Assembly: GCF_011617465.1 (NCBI RefSeq)
Contig: NZ_CP050153.1
Coordinates: forward strand, 3,100,001 to 3,164,000
DNA from: Brevibacterium pigmentatum
GTDB lineage: Bacteria > Actinomycetota > Actinomycetes > Actinomycetales > Brevibacteriaceae
DNA: 64,000 nucleotides
Reading direction: 5' to 3'
Shown: one piece after another, positions 33,850 through 41,364 of the stretch
Layout: each line of letters begins with the position of its first letter
How positions within the stretch are numbered: the first letter of the stretch is position 1
Translations under genes and position numbers: made by a program
The notes under the pieces: model-generated
The model's input: the letters and a program-made list of their open reading frames with translations, nothing else
Told to the model about the DNA's origin: nothing
Databases searched by the model: none

Positions 33850-35082
33850 TCAGCTGTGTCTACTGCCCCGCATCTGCAGCGTCCGCGCGATCCATGACAG
33901 TGCGCCTGCGAACAGCAGGAGCAGGGCACACACCAGGAAGGTCGATTGGGCTCCGAGGTAGGTGAAGCCGAGTCCGCCGACCACGCCGGCGATGGCCAGC
34001 CCGATGTCGAAGTTCATATTCCAGGCGACGCTGGCCCGGCTCGGCGAGCTGACCGAGGCGAAGGCCATGACGAGGCTCGCCGACTGCATGGCACCCAGCC
34101 CGAGCCCGATGATGAGCATGGCGACGAACAGCGCCGCACCGTAGGAGACGACAGCACAGACCAGGCCGATCGCTGTGAGGACGAGGCCCAGGATGTTGAG
34201 TGCGAACGGCGGGAAATTGTCCGAAATGGCTCCGACGACGAAGCGGCCGATGACCGCCGATACCTGCATACCCGCGATGAACAGCGCCGCCACCGCGACG
34301 TCCTCGCCCGGCCCGAAGCCGACGATGATCCCGAAGACGATCATGCCGACGAGGAACGGAGAGAGCATGAGGACGAGTCCGAGGGCCTCCCCCGCCCGGC
34401 GTCCCACCTTCCGCAGGCGCCGCTTCTCGTTGCGACCGGACCGCACCCCGACGGCCTCGCTGCCGCGCGCCGCATCTCCCGCATCGCCTTCCCCTCGCCG
34501 AGGCGACCGACCAGGTACGTATTTGAGCACCGTGGGGATGGCCAACAGCAGACAGGCACAGACGATGACACGGAAGATCCAGATCGGAATCGTCTCGACC
34601 AACCACAATCCCACCGGAGCACCGACGGCTGCCGCCAGGGACGTGATCCCACCGAAGAAGCCCAGCGCCTTGCCGATCCGCCCGGGTGAGGTCGTTCCCG
34701 GGACCGCCGCATTGGCAAGGACGACGAACAGCCCGAACCCGACGCCACCGCAGAGTCCGGCGAGGACGAGCGCCAACAGCGGCGGGCCGACGAAGAGACC
34801 GAGGAGCTGCCCGAGGAACTGCAGCACGAGCGCCATCAGCAGCGAGGCCTTGAAACCGAAAACCCGACCGGCCCACGGGGCGAAGGGCTGGGCGACGATG
34901 ACACCGATCATCATCGTCGTCAGCACGGTCCCGCCGGTGACGGTCGACAGTCCGTCCGTCGACGCAATCGTCACCATCGTCGAATAGCTGAAGAAGAAGG
35001 CGGAGAACCCGAACATCGCCGTCCACACCAAGCCCAGCAGGGCCGGGGTGTACGTCGCCTGAGACGGCTGTTCGGGGTTCAT
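33850..35082 (-). CDS. MFS transporter
   Basis: A 410-residue major facilitator with 12 hydrophobic helices and a basic central loop (GRSPRRGEGD to NEKRRLRKVGRR). GRVFGFKASL and the repeated glycine-rich helices fit the YajR/nitrate- or drug-type MFS, without a decisive signature. It is monocistronic and its function is unknown. Confidence 0.85.
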   Translation of the reverse strand: MNPEQPSQATYTPALLGLVWTAMFGFSAFFFSYSTMVTIASTDGLSTVTGGTVLTTMMIGVIVAQPFAPWAGRVFGFKASLLMALVLQFLGQLLGLFVGPPLLALVLAGLCGGVGFGLFVVLANAAVPGTTSPGRIGKALGFFGGITSLAAAVGAPVGLWLVETIPIWIFRVIVCACLLLAIPTVLKYVPGRSPRRGEGDAGDAARGSEAVGVRSGRNEKRRLRKVGRRAGEALGLVLMLSPFLVGMIVFGIIVGFGPGEDVAVAALFIAGMQVSAVIGRFVVGAISDNFPPFALNILGLVLTAIGLVCAVVSYGAALFVAMLIIGLGLGAMQSASLVMAFASVSSPSRASVAWNMNFDIGLAIAGVVGGLGFTYLGAQSTFLVCALLLLFAGALSWIARTLQMRGSRHS

Positions 35083-35180
35083 AGTCTGAGGTTACGACAT
35101 CGGCACTGCATCTGCCGTATCAGAATCGTCTGTCTCTCCTGCAGCGGAGAAGTGTTCACCTGCGCGTCAGAAACGTCGCC

Positions 35181-35186
35181 TATCAT
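35181..35186 (+). promoter_or_regulatory. -10 box of leaderless gene
   Basis: TATCAT lies 6 nt before the ATG at 35193, so transcription probably starts at or next to the start codon. No convincing -35 was found. Confidence 0.4.
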
Positions 35187-35192
35187 CGGTTC

Positions 35193-35756
35193 ATGAACTC
35201 ATCGGAACTCAGCTCGGACCTCAAGCGCGACGCTCCCAGCGGCACCATCGACACCGCCTTCGTCCTCAAGTTCGAACCGCTCTATGTCCTCACTGATCTC
35301 GAGTCAGAGATCTTCAATGACATCGGTCCGAAGACGAAGGTCCGCGAATCGTTCAAACGCAAGCATTTCCTCAAGGTCGCCGAGTGGAAGGCCATAGGAG
35401 TTCTGCCGAGCCTCGAAGAGATCTCGTCCGATGACATCGATTTCGTCACCGGCGTTGCCCTCGACGACGACACACCCAACCGCTTCCGTCTGCCGTTGCT
35501 GCAGATGCTGCCCGGAGTGGGAATCCCGATGGCCAGCACGCTGCTCACCGTCGTCAATCCCAAGAAGTTCTCCATCATGGATTCCCGGGCGCTGACCGTT
35601 CTGCACGATTTCAATCTCGTGTCCACGGACAATCCGGCGCAGATGGACTACCCGACCTACCGCAAACTCATGAAGTCCCTGGCCAAGGGCGCCAACTGCG
35701 CGCCGATCGACCTGTATCGGGCTCTCATCGCCTATTCGCGACGGGAACGGGACTGA
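35193..35756 (+). CDS. hypothetical protein with helix-hairpin-helix-like motif
   Basis: A 187-residue protein. The segment LPLLQMLPGVGIPMASTLLT followed by NPKKFSIMDSRALTVL resembles the HhH-GPD signature of base-excision glycosylases, including an aspartate near the expected catalytic position. The rest is not recognisable, and the protein is shorter than typical glycosylases. It is probably a DNA- or base-recognising protein. It is convergent with the integrase-like gene. Confidence 0.6.
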   Translation: MNSSELSSDLKRDAPSGTIDTAFVLKFEPLYVLTDLESEIFNDIGPKTKVRESFKRKHFLKVAEWKAIGVLPSLEEISSDDIDFVTGVALDDDTPNRFRLPLLQMLPGVGIPMASTLLTVVNPKKFSIMDSRALTVLHDFNLVSTDNPAQMDYPTYRKLMKSLAKGANCAPIDLYRALIAYSRRERD

Positions 35757-35769
35757 GGCTGCAGTTCCC

Positions 35770-35850
35770 GGGCTCGGCTCTGCCGACGGTCAGGGAACGT
35801 CTGGTTCAGCCGTCAGCCGACGACCGTGCGGCTCTGCCGACAGCGTGGGA
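35770..35850. repeat. diverged 25-bp direct repeat
   Basis: CGGCTCTGCCGAC occurs twice in this gap, each copy followed after a few bases by GGGAACG. It lies between two convergent genes, and no other feature was recognised in the gap. Confidence 0.5.
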
Positions 35851-35861
35851 ACGGACCGCAC

Positions 35862-37157
35862 TCAGGCGGCAAGCTCCTGCAGACGCCTCTGCCAGAACAC
35901 GATCTCCTCGGTCAGTCGGGCCGGGTCGAGACCATCCGCGTACTGGGTGAGCTCGTCCTCCTGCGTCGGTGACATGACTCCCGCTGCCCGCAGACGTTCG
36001 AACGGTGTGCGCGGTTCGTCGTAGATTCGCCGCTGCTCGCCATGACCGCCATCGGACCAGCCAGCCGGTTTGCGCGTGGGAGTGAAGTAATTGAGCCGGT
36101 CATCGACCGCGCGCCAGAGTCCGTTGAGTGCAGACCGGGCCTCGTCGGTGTCATAGCGGCGGATATTTGCGTACTCATGGACGAGATGCTGATGCCGCGA
36201 CGCTTCCGGAAGTCGATCGCGGCGGAGATCTTTGAGCACCGGACTGAAGTGGATGTCCAGTCCCCGCGCCCACTTGTCGGTCGCCTCGTGGACGGTGTCA
36301 TCGGCATTGCTCAGCTCGATGGCATTGACCCAGAAGGGAATCCCCTGCACCTCATCGAGTGACCATTGCAGCAGGTCCACCATGGTGTCCGGACCATTGT
36401 CGGCAAGACTGCGGGTGAAGACCCAACCGGTGTGCAGGCAGGAGGCGCTGATCGTGAACACACAGTTCGAGGCTCGGGTCGGTCCTGCGTGGGCGATGGT
36501 GTCGACGAGGAAGAACCCGGGTTCGTACTCGTTCGGTCCCGAAGCGAAGTCGAGGAAGTCTTCGCTGGGACTGGTGAACCGTTTCGTCGACACCCGACGG
36601 TCTCGGAAGTCCTCGGCTCGCGCGGTGCGCAGGTACCGGTCGATCGATGCCGGACTGACGGCGAGCAGCTCGGCCCGGACCTCGAGGCTGTAGCCGTCGC
36701 GGTCGGGCACCAGAGCGCCATGGCGTTCGGCCGCATCGAGCAGCTGCGGCATCACTGCGGCCAGGTACTTACCGCTCTGGAACCCGGACCATTCCCAGAT
36801 CCGGACGAGGAGTGCACGCGATTCGGGTGAGTATTTGCAGCACCTCGACGACGGTTGGTCGGCGGGCGGATCATCGTAGGCATCGTCTTCTCCGACGCGG
36901 AAGGCCGCCAGGCGGCGCCGCGCATGGTCACGTGACCAACCGGTGAGGATCATGACCTCGTCGAGGATCCACCCTTTGTCCTTCTTCCGTGCCGACGAAT
37001 ACAACTCGAGATAGTCATCGACATCGAATTCTGTTTCAGTTGTCTCTGGGGAAGGAATGCTCTGAATATTCTGCTGATCGTGCATCAATTTTGTTAGTTC
37101 CTCCGATTTCGGGGAAGCCACTTCTTTGTTTTCGCTCTGCCCCGGAACGATTTGCAT
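35862..37157 (-). CDS. integrase-like (rve fold) protein with altered DDE residues, possibly domesticated
   Basis: A 431-residue protein of the transposase group with an integrase core. An N-terminal HTH (VMILTGWSRDHARRRLAAF) and a second HTH (ELLAVSPASIDRYLRTA) precede the core. The first Asp survives in FFLVDTIAHAG (about residue 219) and the final Glu in LPEASRHQH (about 318). The expected DSDxGGEF stretch is replaced by ELSNADDT (281-288), removing the second catalytic Asp. The end NYFTPTRKPAGW is family-typical. No terminal inverted repeats or target duplication were seen. It is divergent from a WYL regulator. It may have been co-opted as a DNA-binding protein. Confidence 0.7.
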   Translation of the reverse strand: MQIVPGQSENKEVASPKSEELTKLMHDQQNIQSIPSPETTETEFDVDDYLELYSSARKKDKGWILDEVMILTGWSRDHARRRLAAFRVGEDDAYDDPPADQPSSRCCKYSPESRALLVRIWEWSGFQSGKYLAAVMPQLLDAAERHGALVPDRDGYSLEVRAELLAVSPASIDRYLRTARAEDFRDRRVSTKRFTSPSEDFLDFASGPNEYEPGFFLVDTIAHAGPTRASNCVFTISASCLHTGWVFTRSLADNGPDTMVDLLQWSLDEVQGIPFWVNAIELSNADDTVHEATDKWARGLDIHFSPVLKDLRRDRLPEASRHQHLVHEYANIRRYDTDEARSALNGLWRAVDDRLNYFTPTRKPAGWSDGGHGEQRRIYDEPRTPFERLRAAGVMSPTQEDELTQYADGLDPARLTEEIVFWQRRLQELAA

Positions 37158-37211
37158 AATGCTATTCTGAGTTCAGGCAGGAGGTCTTCCTAAACGACAG
37201 AAGACGCAGAG

Positions 37212-38345
37212 ATGTCACAGACTGCAGCACGACTGCTCGGGTTATTGTCACTGTTGATGGTGCCCCGAACCTGGTCGGGAACCGAATTGGCAGATCGTCT
37301 GGAAGTGAGTCCGCGGACCGTCCGGAACGATATCGGCACGCTCCGCGATATCGGCTATTCGATCGACGGCACACGCGGAACCGAGGGCGGATACCGTCTC
37401 ACCTCCAACGGCGTGGGCATCCCGCCGCTCATGTTCGACGCAGATGAAGCGGTGGCGGTCGCCGTCGGCCTCCACTCGGGGCTGAGCTGCATCATCGGCG
37501 GAATGGAAGAGACCTCGGCACTGGCGCTGGCGAAGCTCGAGACCATTCTGCCCGCCGCAGTCCGAGCGCGGGTGCAGAGTCTCGCGCACTTCACTGTTCC
37601 GGTCGTCGGCAATCAGCCGATGCCGATTGTCGACCCCAACCTCATCGTCACTCTCATCGATCACTGTCGCCGGCGCGAACGCCTGCGCTTCGCGTATCTC
37701 GGTGAACCGTCCGACCACTCGCCCGGCAACACAGGCGACTCATGCGCCACAAGCCCAGGCGCAGCGGACCCAGACACAGGTGACTGCCCACAGCGGGACG
37801 ACCCGAGCAGCGCCTCGGCACACGAGGTCCACCTGGAAGTCGAGGCCTACCGACTCGTCAATCGTCAGCACCGTTGGCACCTGCTGGCCTTCGATCCCAG
37901 GGCCGGGGACTGGCGAGTCTTCAGCGCAGAACGCATCGTGCCGAAGACCCCGAGCGGCCCCAGCTTCAGTCCACGTCCGCTGCCGGCCGAGGACATCGGT
38001 GACTTCGTCGAACGACACGCCACGGAACCCAGGTGGCGGCATTCGGCCCAGGTCGTCGTCGACGCCCCTGCGCCCACGGTGATGAAGAAGCTCGCGTCCG
38101 CCGAAGGCACGGTCGAGGCGCTCGAGGGCGACCGGTGTCTCGTCACTGTCGGCGGCCAGAGCCTGACCACGATGGCCCTGGCGCTGGCGCGTTTGGACAC
38201 CGACTTCACCGTCGTCGACAGTCCCGACCTCCGCGAGTGCCTCCACCGGCTCTCGGTCCAACTCGGCCGCGCGGCCGATGACCAGGCGGTACCCGACAGC
38301 GCACCTTCCCGAGCGAAGAATGCGGCTCGCCGAGCAGCGAAATAG
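37212..38345 (+). CDS. WYL domain-containing HTH regulator (YafY type)
   Basis: A 377-residue regulator. An HTH_11 domain (TELADRLEVSPRTVRNDI) is followed by a WYL domain with the variant segments CRRRERLRFAYLGE and EAYRLVNRQHRWHLLAFD, and a C-terminal WCX domain. A low-complexity insert of about 40 residues splits the WYL domain between LGE and EVHLEV. It starts 54 nt from the divergent integrase-like gene, suggesting joint control. The ligand is unknown. Confidence 0.85.
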   Translation: MSQTAARLLGLLSLLMVPRTWSGTELADRLEVSPRTVRNDIGTLRDIGYSIDGTRGTEGGYRLTSNGVGIPPLMFDADEAVAVAVGLHSGLSCIIGGMEETSALALAKLETILPAAVRARVQSLAHFTVPVVGNQPMPIVDPNLIVTLIDHCRRRERLRFAYLGEPSDHSPGNTGDSCATSPGAADPDTGDCPQRDDPSSASAHEVHLEVEAYRLVNRQHRWHLLAFDPRAGDWRVFSAERIVPKTPSGPSFSPRPLPAEDIGDFVERHATEPRWRHSAQVVVDAPAPTVMKKLASAEGTVEALEGDRCLVTVGGQSLTTMALALARLDTDFTVVDSPDLRECLHRLSVQLGRAADDQAVPDSAPSRAKNAARRAAK

Positions 38346-38402
38346 GGATAAAGTCACAACCCGGCATAAAAGCCTTTGTGCGAATATGTGAAATTTCGCG
38401 GG

Positions 38403-38420
38403 CATGACAGGTGAGTCATG
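38403..38420. promoter_or_regulatory. dyad operator candidate
   Basis: CATGAC-AGGTGA-GTCATG is a perfect 6-bp-arm palindrome in the 281-nt gap between the WYL gene and the membrane protein gene. A second dyad, GATAC-N7-GTATC, is at 38464-38480. No promoter was confidently located. Confidence 0.4.
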
Positions 38421-38626
38421 ACCATTCCTTGCCGGCTGAGAACACCGGACGGTAACTTTCCTGGATACGTTTCAGGTATCGGCTCGCTTGATGGCGACTA
38501 ATCCATTCGAGCCGTTGTCAGCCACAATCCCTAATCCCCTGATCGGAGAAATGCGATGCTTCTGCCGTGCTTCGGCACAGCAACGAGTCCTCGTGCCACC
38601 ACCCTCGATTCCGACGGCAGGCCGCA

Positions 38627-39130
38627 GTGACAGCAACAGACGACGACCGGTCGATGACGACCGGGCATCTCCGCCGCGCTGACGACCTCGCGAAGCGCAT
38701 CCGCCGTACGAACATCATCTATGCCCGCCTCTATGGGCCGCTGGTCATGCTGGTCATCGCCGCATCGTTCTTCCCCTACTACTCCCCCGAACCGGACAGT
38801 TCGGTCACGTACGGGAACCTGTGGCAGGAAGTCCTCATCATCGGTCGCGGCGTCGATGTCTTCGCGCTCTTCGCTCTGCTGTTCACCACCGGGCTGCTGT
38901 GCCTGGCAGCGGTGGGCCGCACGACAATCGCCGTCCTGATCGCGATCCTCACCGGCGCGATCGTCATCGGCTGCACCCTCCTGCAGGCACCCGGCTACGT
39001 CAGCCCACCGGCGCTGACGATCTTCGGCATCATCGACATCTCGCTGAGCTTCCTCATCGCCGCGATCACCTTGGTGCACTCCCTGCAGCTGTTCACCCTC
39101 GACCTCGGGTTCCAGCGTCGCACCGCATGA
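38627..39130 (+). CDS. hypothetical membrane protein
   Basis: A 167-residue protein with four hydrophobic helices (around LYGPLVMLVIAASFF, VDVFALFALLFTTGLL, IAVLIAILTGAIVIG and IIDISLSFLIAAITLV). The N-terminus is charged and cytosolic. The start is uncertain: GTG at 38627 or ATG at 38654, neither with a good ribosome site. It is not recognised as a named family. Confidence 0.6.
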   Translation: MTATDDDRSMTTGHLRRADDLAKRIRRTNIIYARLYGPLVMLVIAASFFPYYSPEPDSSVTYGNLWQEVLIIGRGVDVFALFALLFTTGLLCLAAVGRTTIAVLIAILTGAIVIGCTLLQAPGYVSPPALTIFGIIDISLSFLIAAITLVHSLQLFTLDLGFQRRTA

Positions 39131-39212
39131 AACCAGCGCCGGATTGCCAAAGTGCACCCCGTCCAGCCTGAAAGCACCGTCGCACCGGGTAGGACGACAG
39201 CCTTTCACCCGA

Positions 39213-39656
39213 TCAGCCGACCGATCTCCCCGCGGCCTGCAGTGCCGGGATGACCTCGTTGCGGGTCAGCGGCGCGAATTGGCGGATATCGGTGTCCGCG
39301 GGCAGAGGATCGATGGGAAACCACCCGGCTTCGGCGATCTCGGCCAGATGCGCGATGTTCTCCACATCGAGCCCCTCCGGCTGGCCGTCGTAGCAGAACA
39401 CGTCGCCGATGACTCGGTGATCGGCCTCGTTCGCCGCCGCCGCGGCGAACGTACCCAGGGCGTGCAGCCGGTGTCGGTCCAGATCGAGTCCGAGTTCCTC
39501 GGCGATCTCGCGCACGATGGTGTCCTCAGCGGTCTCCCCCTCTTCGGGTTTGCCGCCGGGCAACATGAATGACGTCGTCCCGGCCTTGCGCACCATGAGC
39601 AGCCCCGGACGCTGCGGGTGGAGAAGGACGAGCGCGGAGACGCGGATGTCATTCAT
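39213..39656 (-). CDS. Nudix hydrolase
   Basis: A 147-residue Nudix protein. The Nudix box is complete (GGKPEEGETAEDTIVREIAEELGL region: GX5EX7REUXEEXGU). It hydrolyses a nucleoside diphosphate derivative or prevents damage by oxidised nucleotides. It starts inside the stop of the Tag gene (ATGA overlap), so it is translated together with a DNA repair glycosylase. Confidence 0.92.
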   Translation of the reverse strand: MNDIRVSALVLLHPQRPGLLMVRKAGTTSFMLPGGKPEEGETAEDTIVREIAEELGLDLDRHRLHALGTFAAAAANEADHRVIGDVFCYDGQPEGLDVENIAHLAEIAEAGWFPIDPLPADTDIRQFAPLTRNEVIPALQAAGRSVG

Positions 39657-40273
39657 TCCGACCACACTCCGGACGCGCCTCGCCGGTGGGAATCGAGCAG
39701 GTGCGTATCGACCATGCCGATGGCCTCCATCAGGGCATACATCGTGGTCGGTCCGACGAAGCGGAATCCCTTCTTCTTCAGAGCCTTCGACAGGGCCACG
39801 GACTCCGGTCCGGTCGTCGGGATCTCGGCGACGGTGCGCGGCCGCGGCGTCTGCGCAGGCTGGAACGACCACAGAAACGCATCGAGCCCGCCATCTTCAC
39901 GCAGCTCGATCACGCGAGCAGCGTTGTTGATGCAAGCTTCGATCTTGCCCCGATGGCGAATGATCCCGGGGTCGGTCAGCAGCTGCTCGATCTCGACGTC
40001 GCCGAAGCGGGCAACGGCCTCGGGATCGAATCCGGCGAAGACCTCACGGAATCGCTCCCGCTTCTTCAGAATCGTCAGCCAGGAGAGTCCGGCCTGGAAT
40101 CCTTCGAGGCTCATCCGCTCGAACAGCCCCGCCTCGTCATGGATGGGCAGGCCCCATTCGCTGTCGTAGTAGTCCAGCAGCATCGGGTCGCCGTACGCCC
40201 AAGGAGTGCGGGCCAGTCCGTCGTCGCCGATGACGGCTCCGCCGGAATGGTTTGGCTGTGTTTCGTCGTCCAT
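39653..40273 (-). CDS. tag: DNA-3-methyladenine glycosylase I
   Basis: A 206-residue Tag homologue. Conserved motifs are YYDSEWGLPIHDEAGLFE, the LSWLTILKKRERFRE segment, FGDVEIEQLLTDPGIIRHRGKIEACI, and GFRFVGPTTMYALMEAIGMVDTHL near the end, with the zinc-binding His and Cys less certain. The start at 40273 is chosen because upstream sequence is not conserved. It removes 3-methyladenine from alkylated DNA. It forms an operon with the Nudix gene. Confidence 0.93.
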   Translation of the reverse strand: MDDETQPNHSGGAVIGDDGLARTPWAYGDPMLLDYYDSEWGLPIHDEAGLFERMSLEGFQAGLSWLTILKKRERFREVFAGFDPEAVARFGDVEIEQLLTDPGIIRHRGKIEACINNAARVIELREDGGLDAFLWSFQPAQTPRPRTVAEIPTTGPESVALSKALKKKGFRFVGPTTMYALMEAIGMVDTHLLDSHRRGASGVWSE

Positions 40274-40388
40274 TCTGCAACCGTATCGCGTCGCACTGAC
40301 ATTGCCCGCACGCCCCATACTCCGGTCCCCCAGGTCACGGTCACGCCGGTCTGAGCCCCATGTCAGTGATCTCCGATAGGGTGCGGCC

Positions 40389-41273
40389 ATGACCTCAGTG
40401 CTCCTCCTCGGATTCGGTGCCATCGGCCGTCACGTCGCCCAGCTGCTCTCTCCCGAGCTCGCCGCCGGGACGCTCAGCCTGACCGCTCTGGTCTCTGATC
40501 GAGCCAAGCATGACGGCCGCCCGAATCACGGCGCCGAGGTGGTCGACCTCCCTGGTCTTGCCCGGCTCGCCGGTCGTGCCGACATCGACACTTCACCCTC
40601 ACCGAGGATGTTCGACGGCTTCGACGTCATCGTCGAATGCGCCGGTGTCCCTGCCGCCGCCCAGCTCGGTCCGTCGGCTATTGCGTCCGGTCGCCCTCTC
40701 GTCCTCACCAGTGTCGGTGCCCTGGCAGCGCCCGAGGCCCGTGCGGGTCTGCTCGCTGGCCCCGGCCGGTTGCATGTGACCAACGGGGCGATCGGTGGAC
40801 TCGATGTGCTCGAGGCGGCGGCGCAGGCCGATGGCCTCGACACCGTCGAAATCACCACTTCGAAGGAGGCGAGCGGACTCATCCGACCGTGGATGTCCGA
40901 GACCGAGGCCGCACGTCTGCGTGACCTCCGCCCCGAGGACGGACCCTTGACGGTGTTCACGGGCAACCCCGCCGAGGCGATCGAGAAGTTCCCGGCCAAC
41001 GTCAATATCGCCGTCGCTCTCGCTTGGGCCACCCGCGGACTGTCCGCCGGCACGTCCGATGCCAACATGCTCGGCGCATCGTTGGAGCGGGTGCAGGTCG
41101 TGCTTCAGGCGGTGGCCGGTCAGACCCAGTCCGCCCATCGGATCCGAGCAGCCGGATCGGCAGGAGGGTTCACCTTCGACATCCGCTCGACGCCGAGCCC
41201 GGAGAACCCCGCCACCAGCGGACTCACGGCCCTGCCCGTCACCCGCACCCTGCGCAGCGTGATTGCGGGGTGA
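40389..41273 (+). CDS. aspartate dehydrogenase domain protein (NadX-like)
   Basis: A 294-residue NAD(P)-dependent enzyme. The Rossmann motif LLGFGAIGRHVAQLL begins at residue 6. The catalytic segment IVECAGVPAAAQ and the family-typical GAIGGLDVLEAA, EITTSKEASGL and FPANVNIAVALAWAT are present. L-aspartate dehydrogenase converts aspartate to iminoaspartate, but some homologues act differently and the pathway is not given by neighbours. Confidence 0.88.
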   Translation: MTSVLLLGFGAIGRHVAQLLSPELAAGTLSLTALVSDRAKHDGRPNHGAEVVDLPGLARLAGRADIDTSPSPRMFDGFDVIVECAGVPAAAQLGPSAIASGRPLVLTSVGALAAPEARAGLLAGPGRLHVTNGAIGGLDVLEAAAQADGLDTVEITTSKEASGLIRPWMSETEAARLRDLRPEDGPLTVFTGNPAEAIEKFPANVNIAVALAWATRGLSAGTSDANMLGASLERVQVVLQAVAGQTQSAHRIRAAGSAGGFTFDIRSTPSPENPATSGLTALPVTRTLRSVIAG

Positions 41274-41305
41274 TCGCCTGACCTTTCCTGGGCGAGGAAA
41301 CGACA

Positions 41306-41346
41306 ACGCCCGGGATCGCCGACCGTCAGGCCAGGATCCCGGGCGT
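41306..41346. terminator. bidirectional terminator
   Basis: ACGCCCGGGATC (41306-41317) pairs perfectly with GATCCCGGGCGT (41335-41346) between the convergent NadX-like and BCCT genes. Confidence 0.75.
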
Positions 41347-41364
41347 CGCTCTCACCCAGCGGAT

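Noticed and set aside
35862..37157. Intact insertion sequence
   Set aside because: No terminal inverted repeats or target duplication are visible and the catalytic motif is altered.
38488..38682. Small plus-strand frame of 64 codons
   Set aside because: No ribosome site and it overlaps the likely start of the membrane protein gene in another frame.
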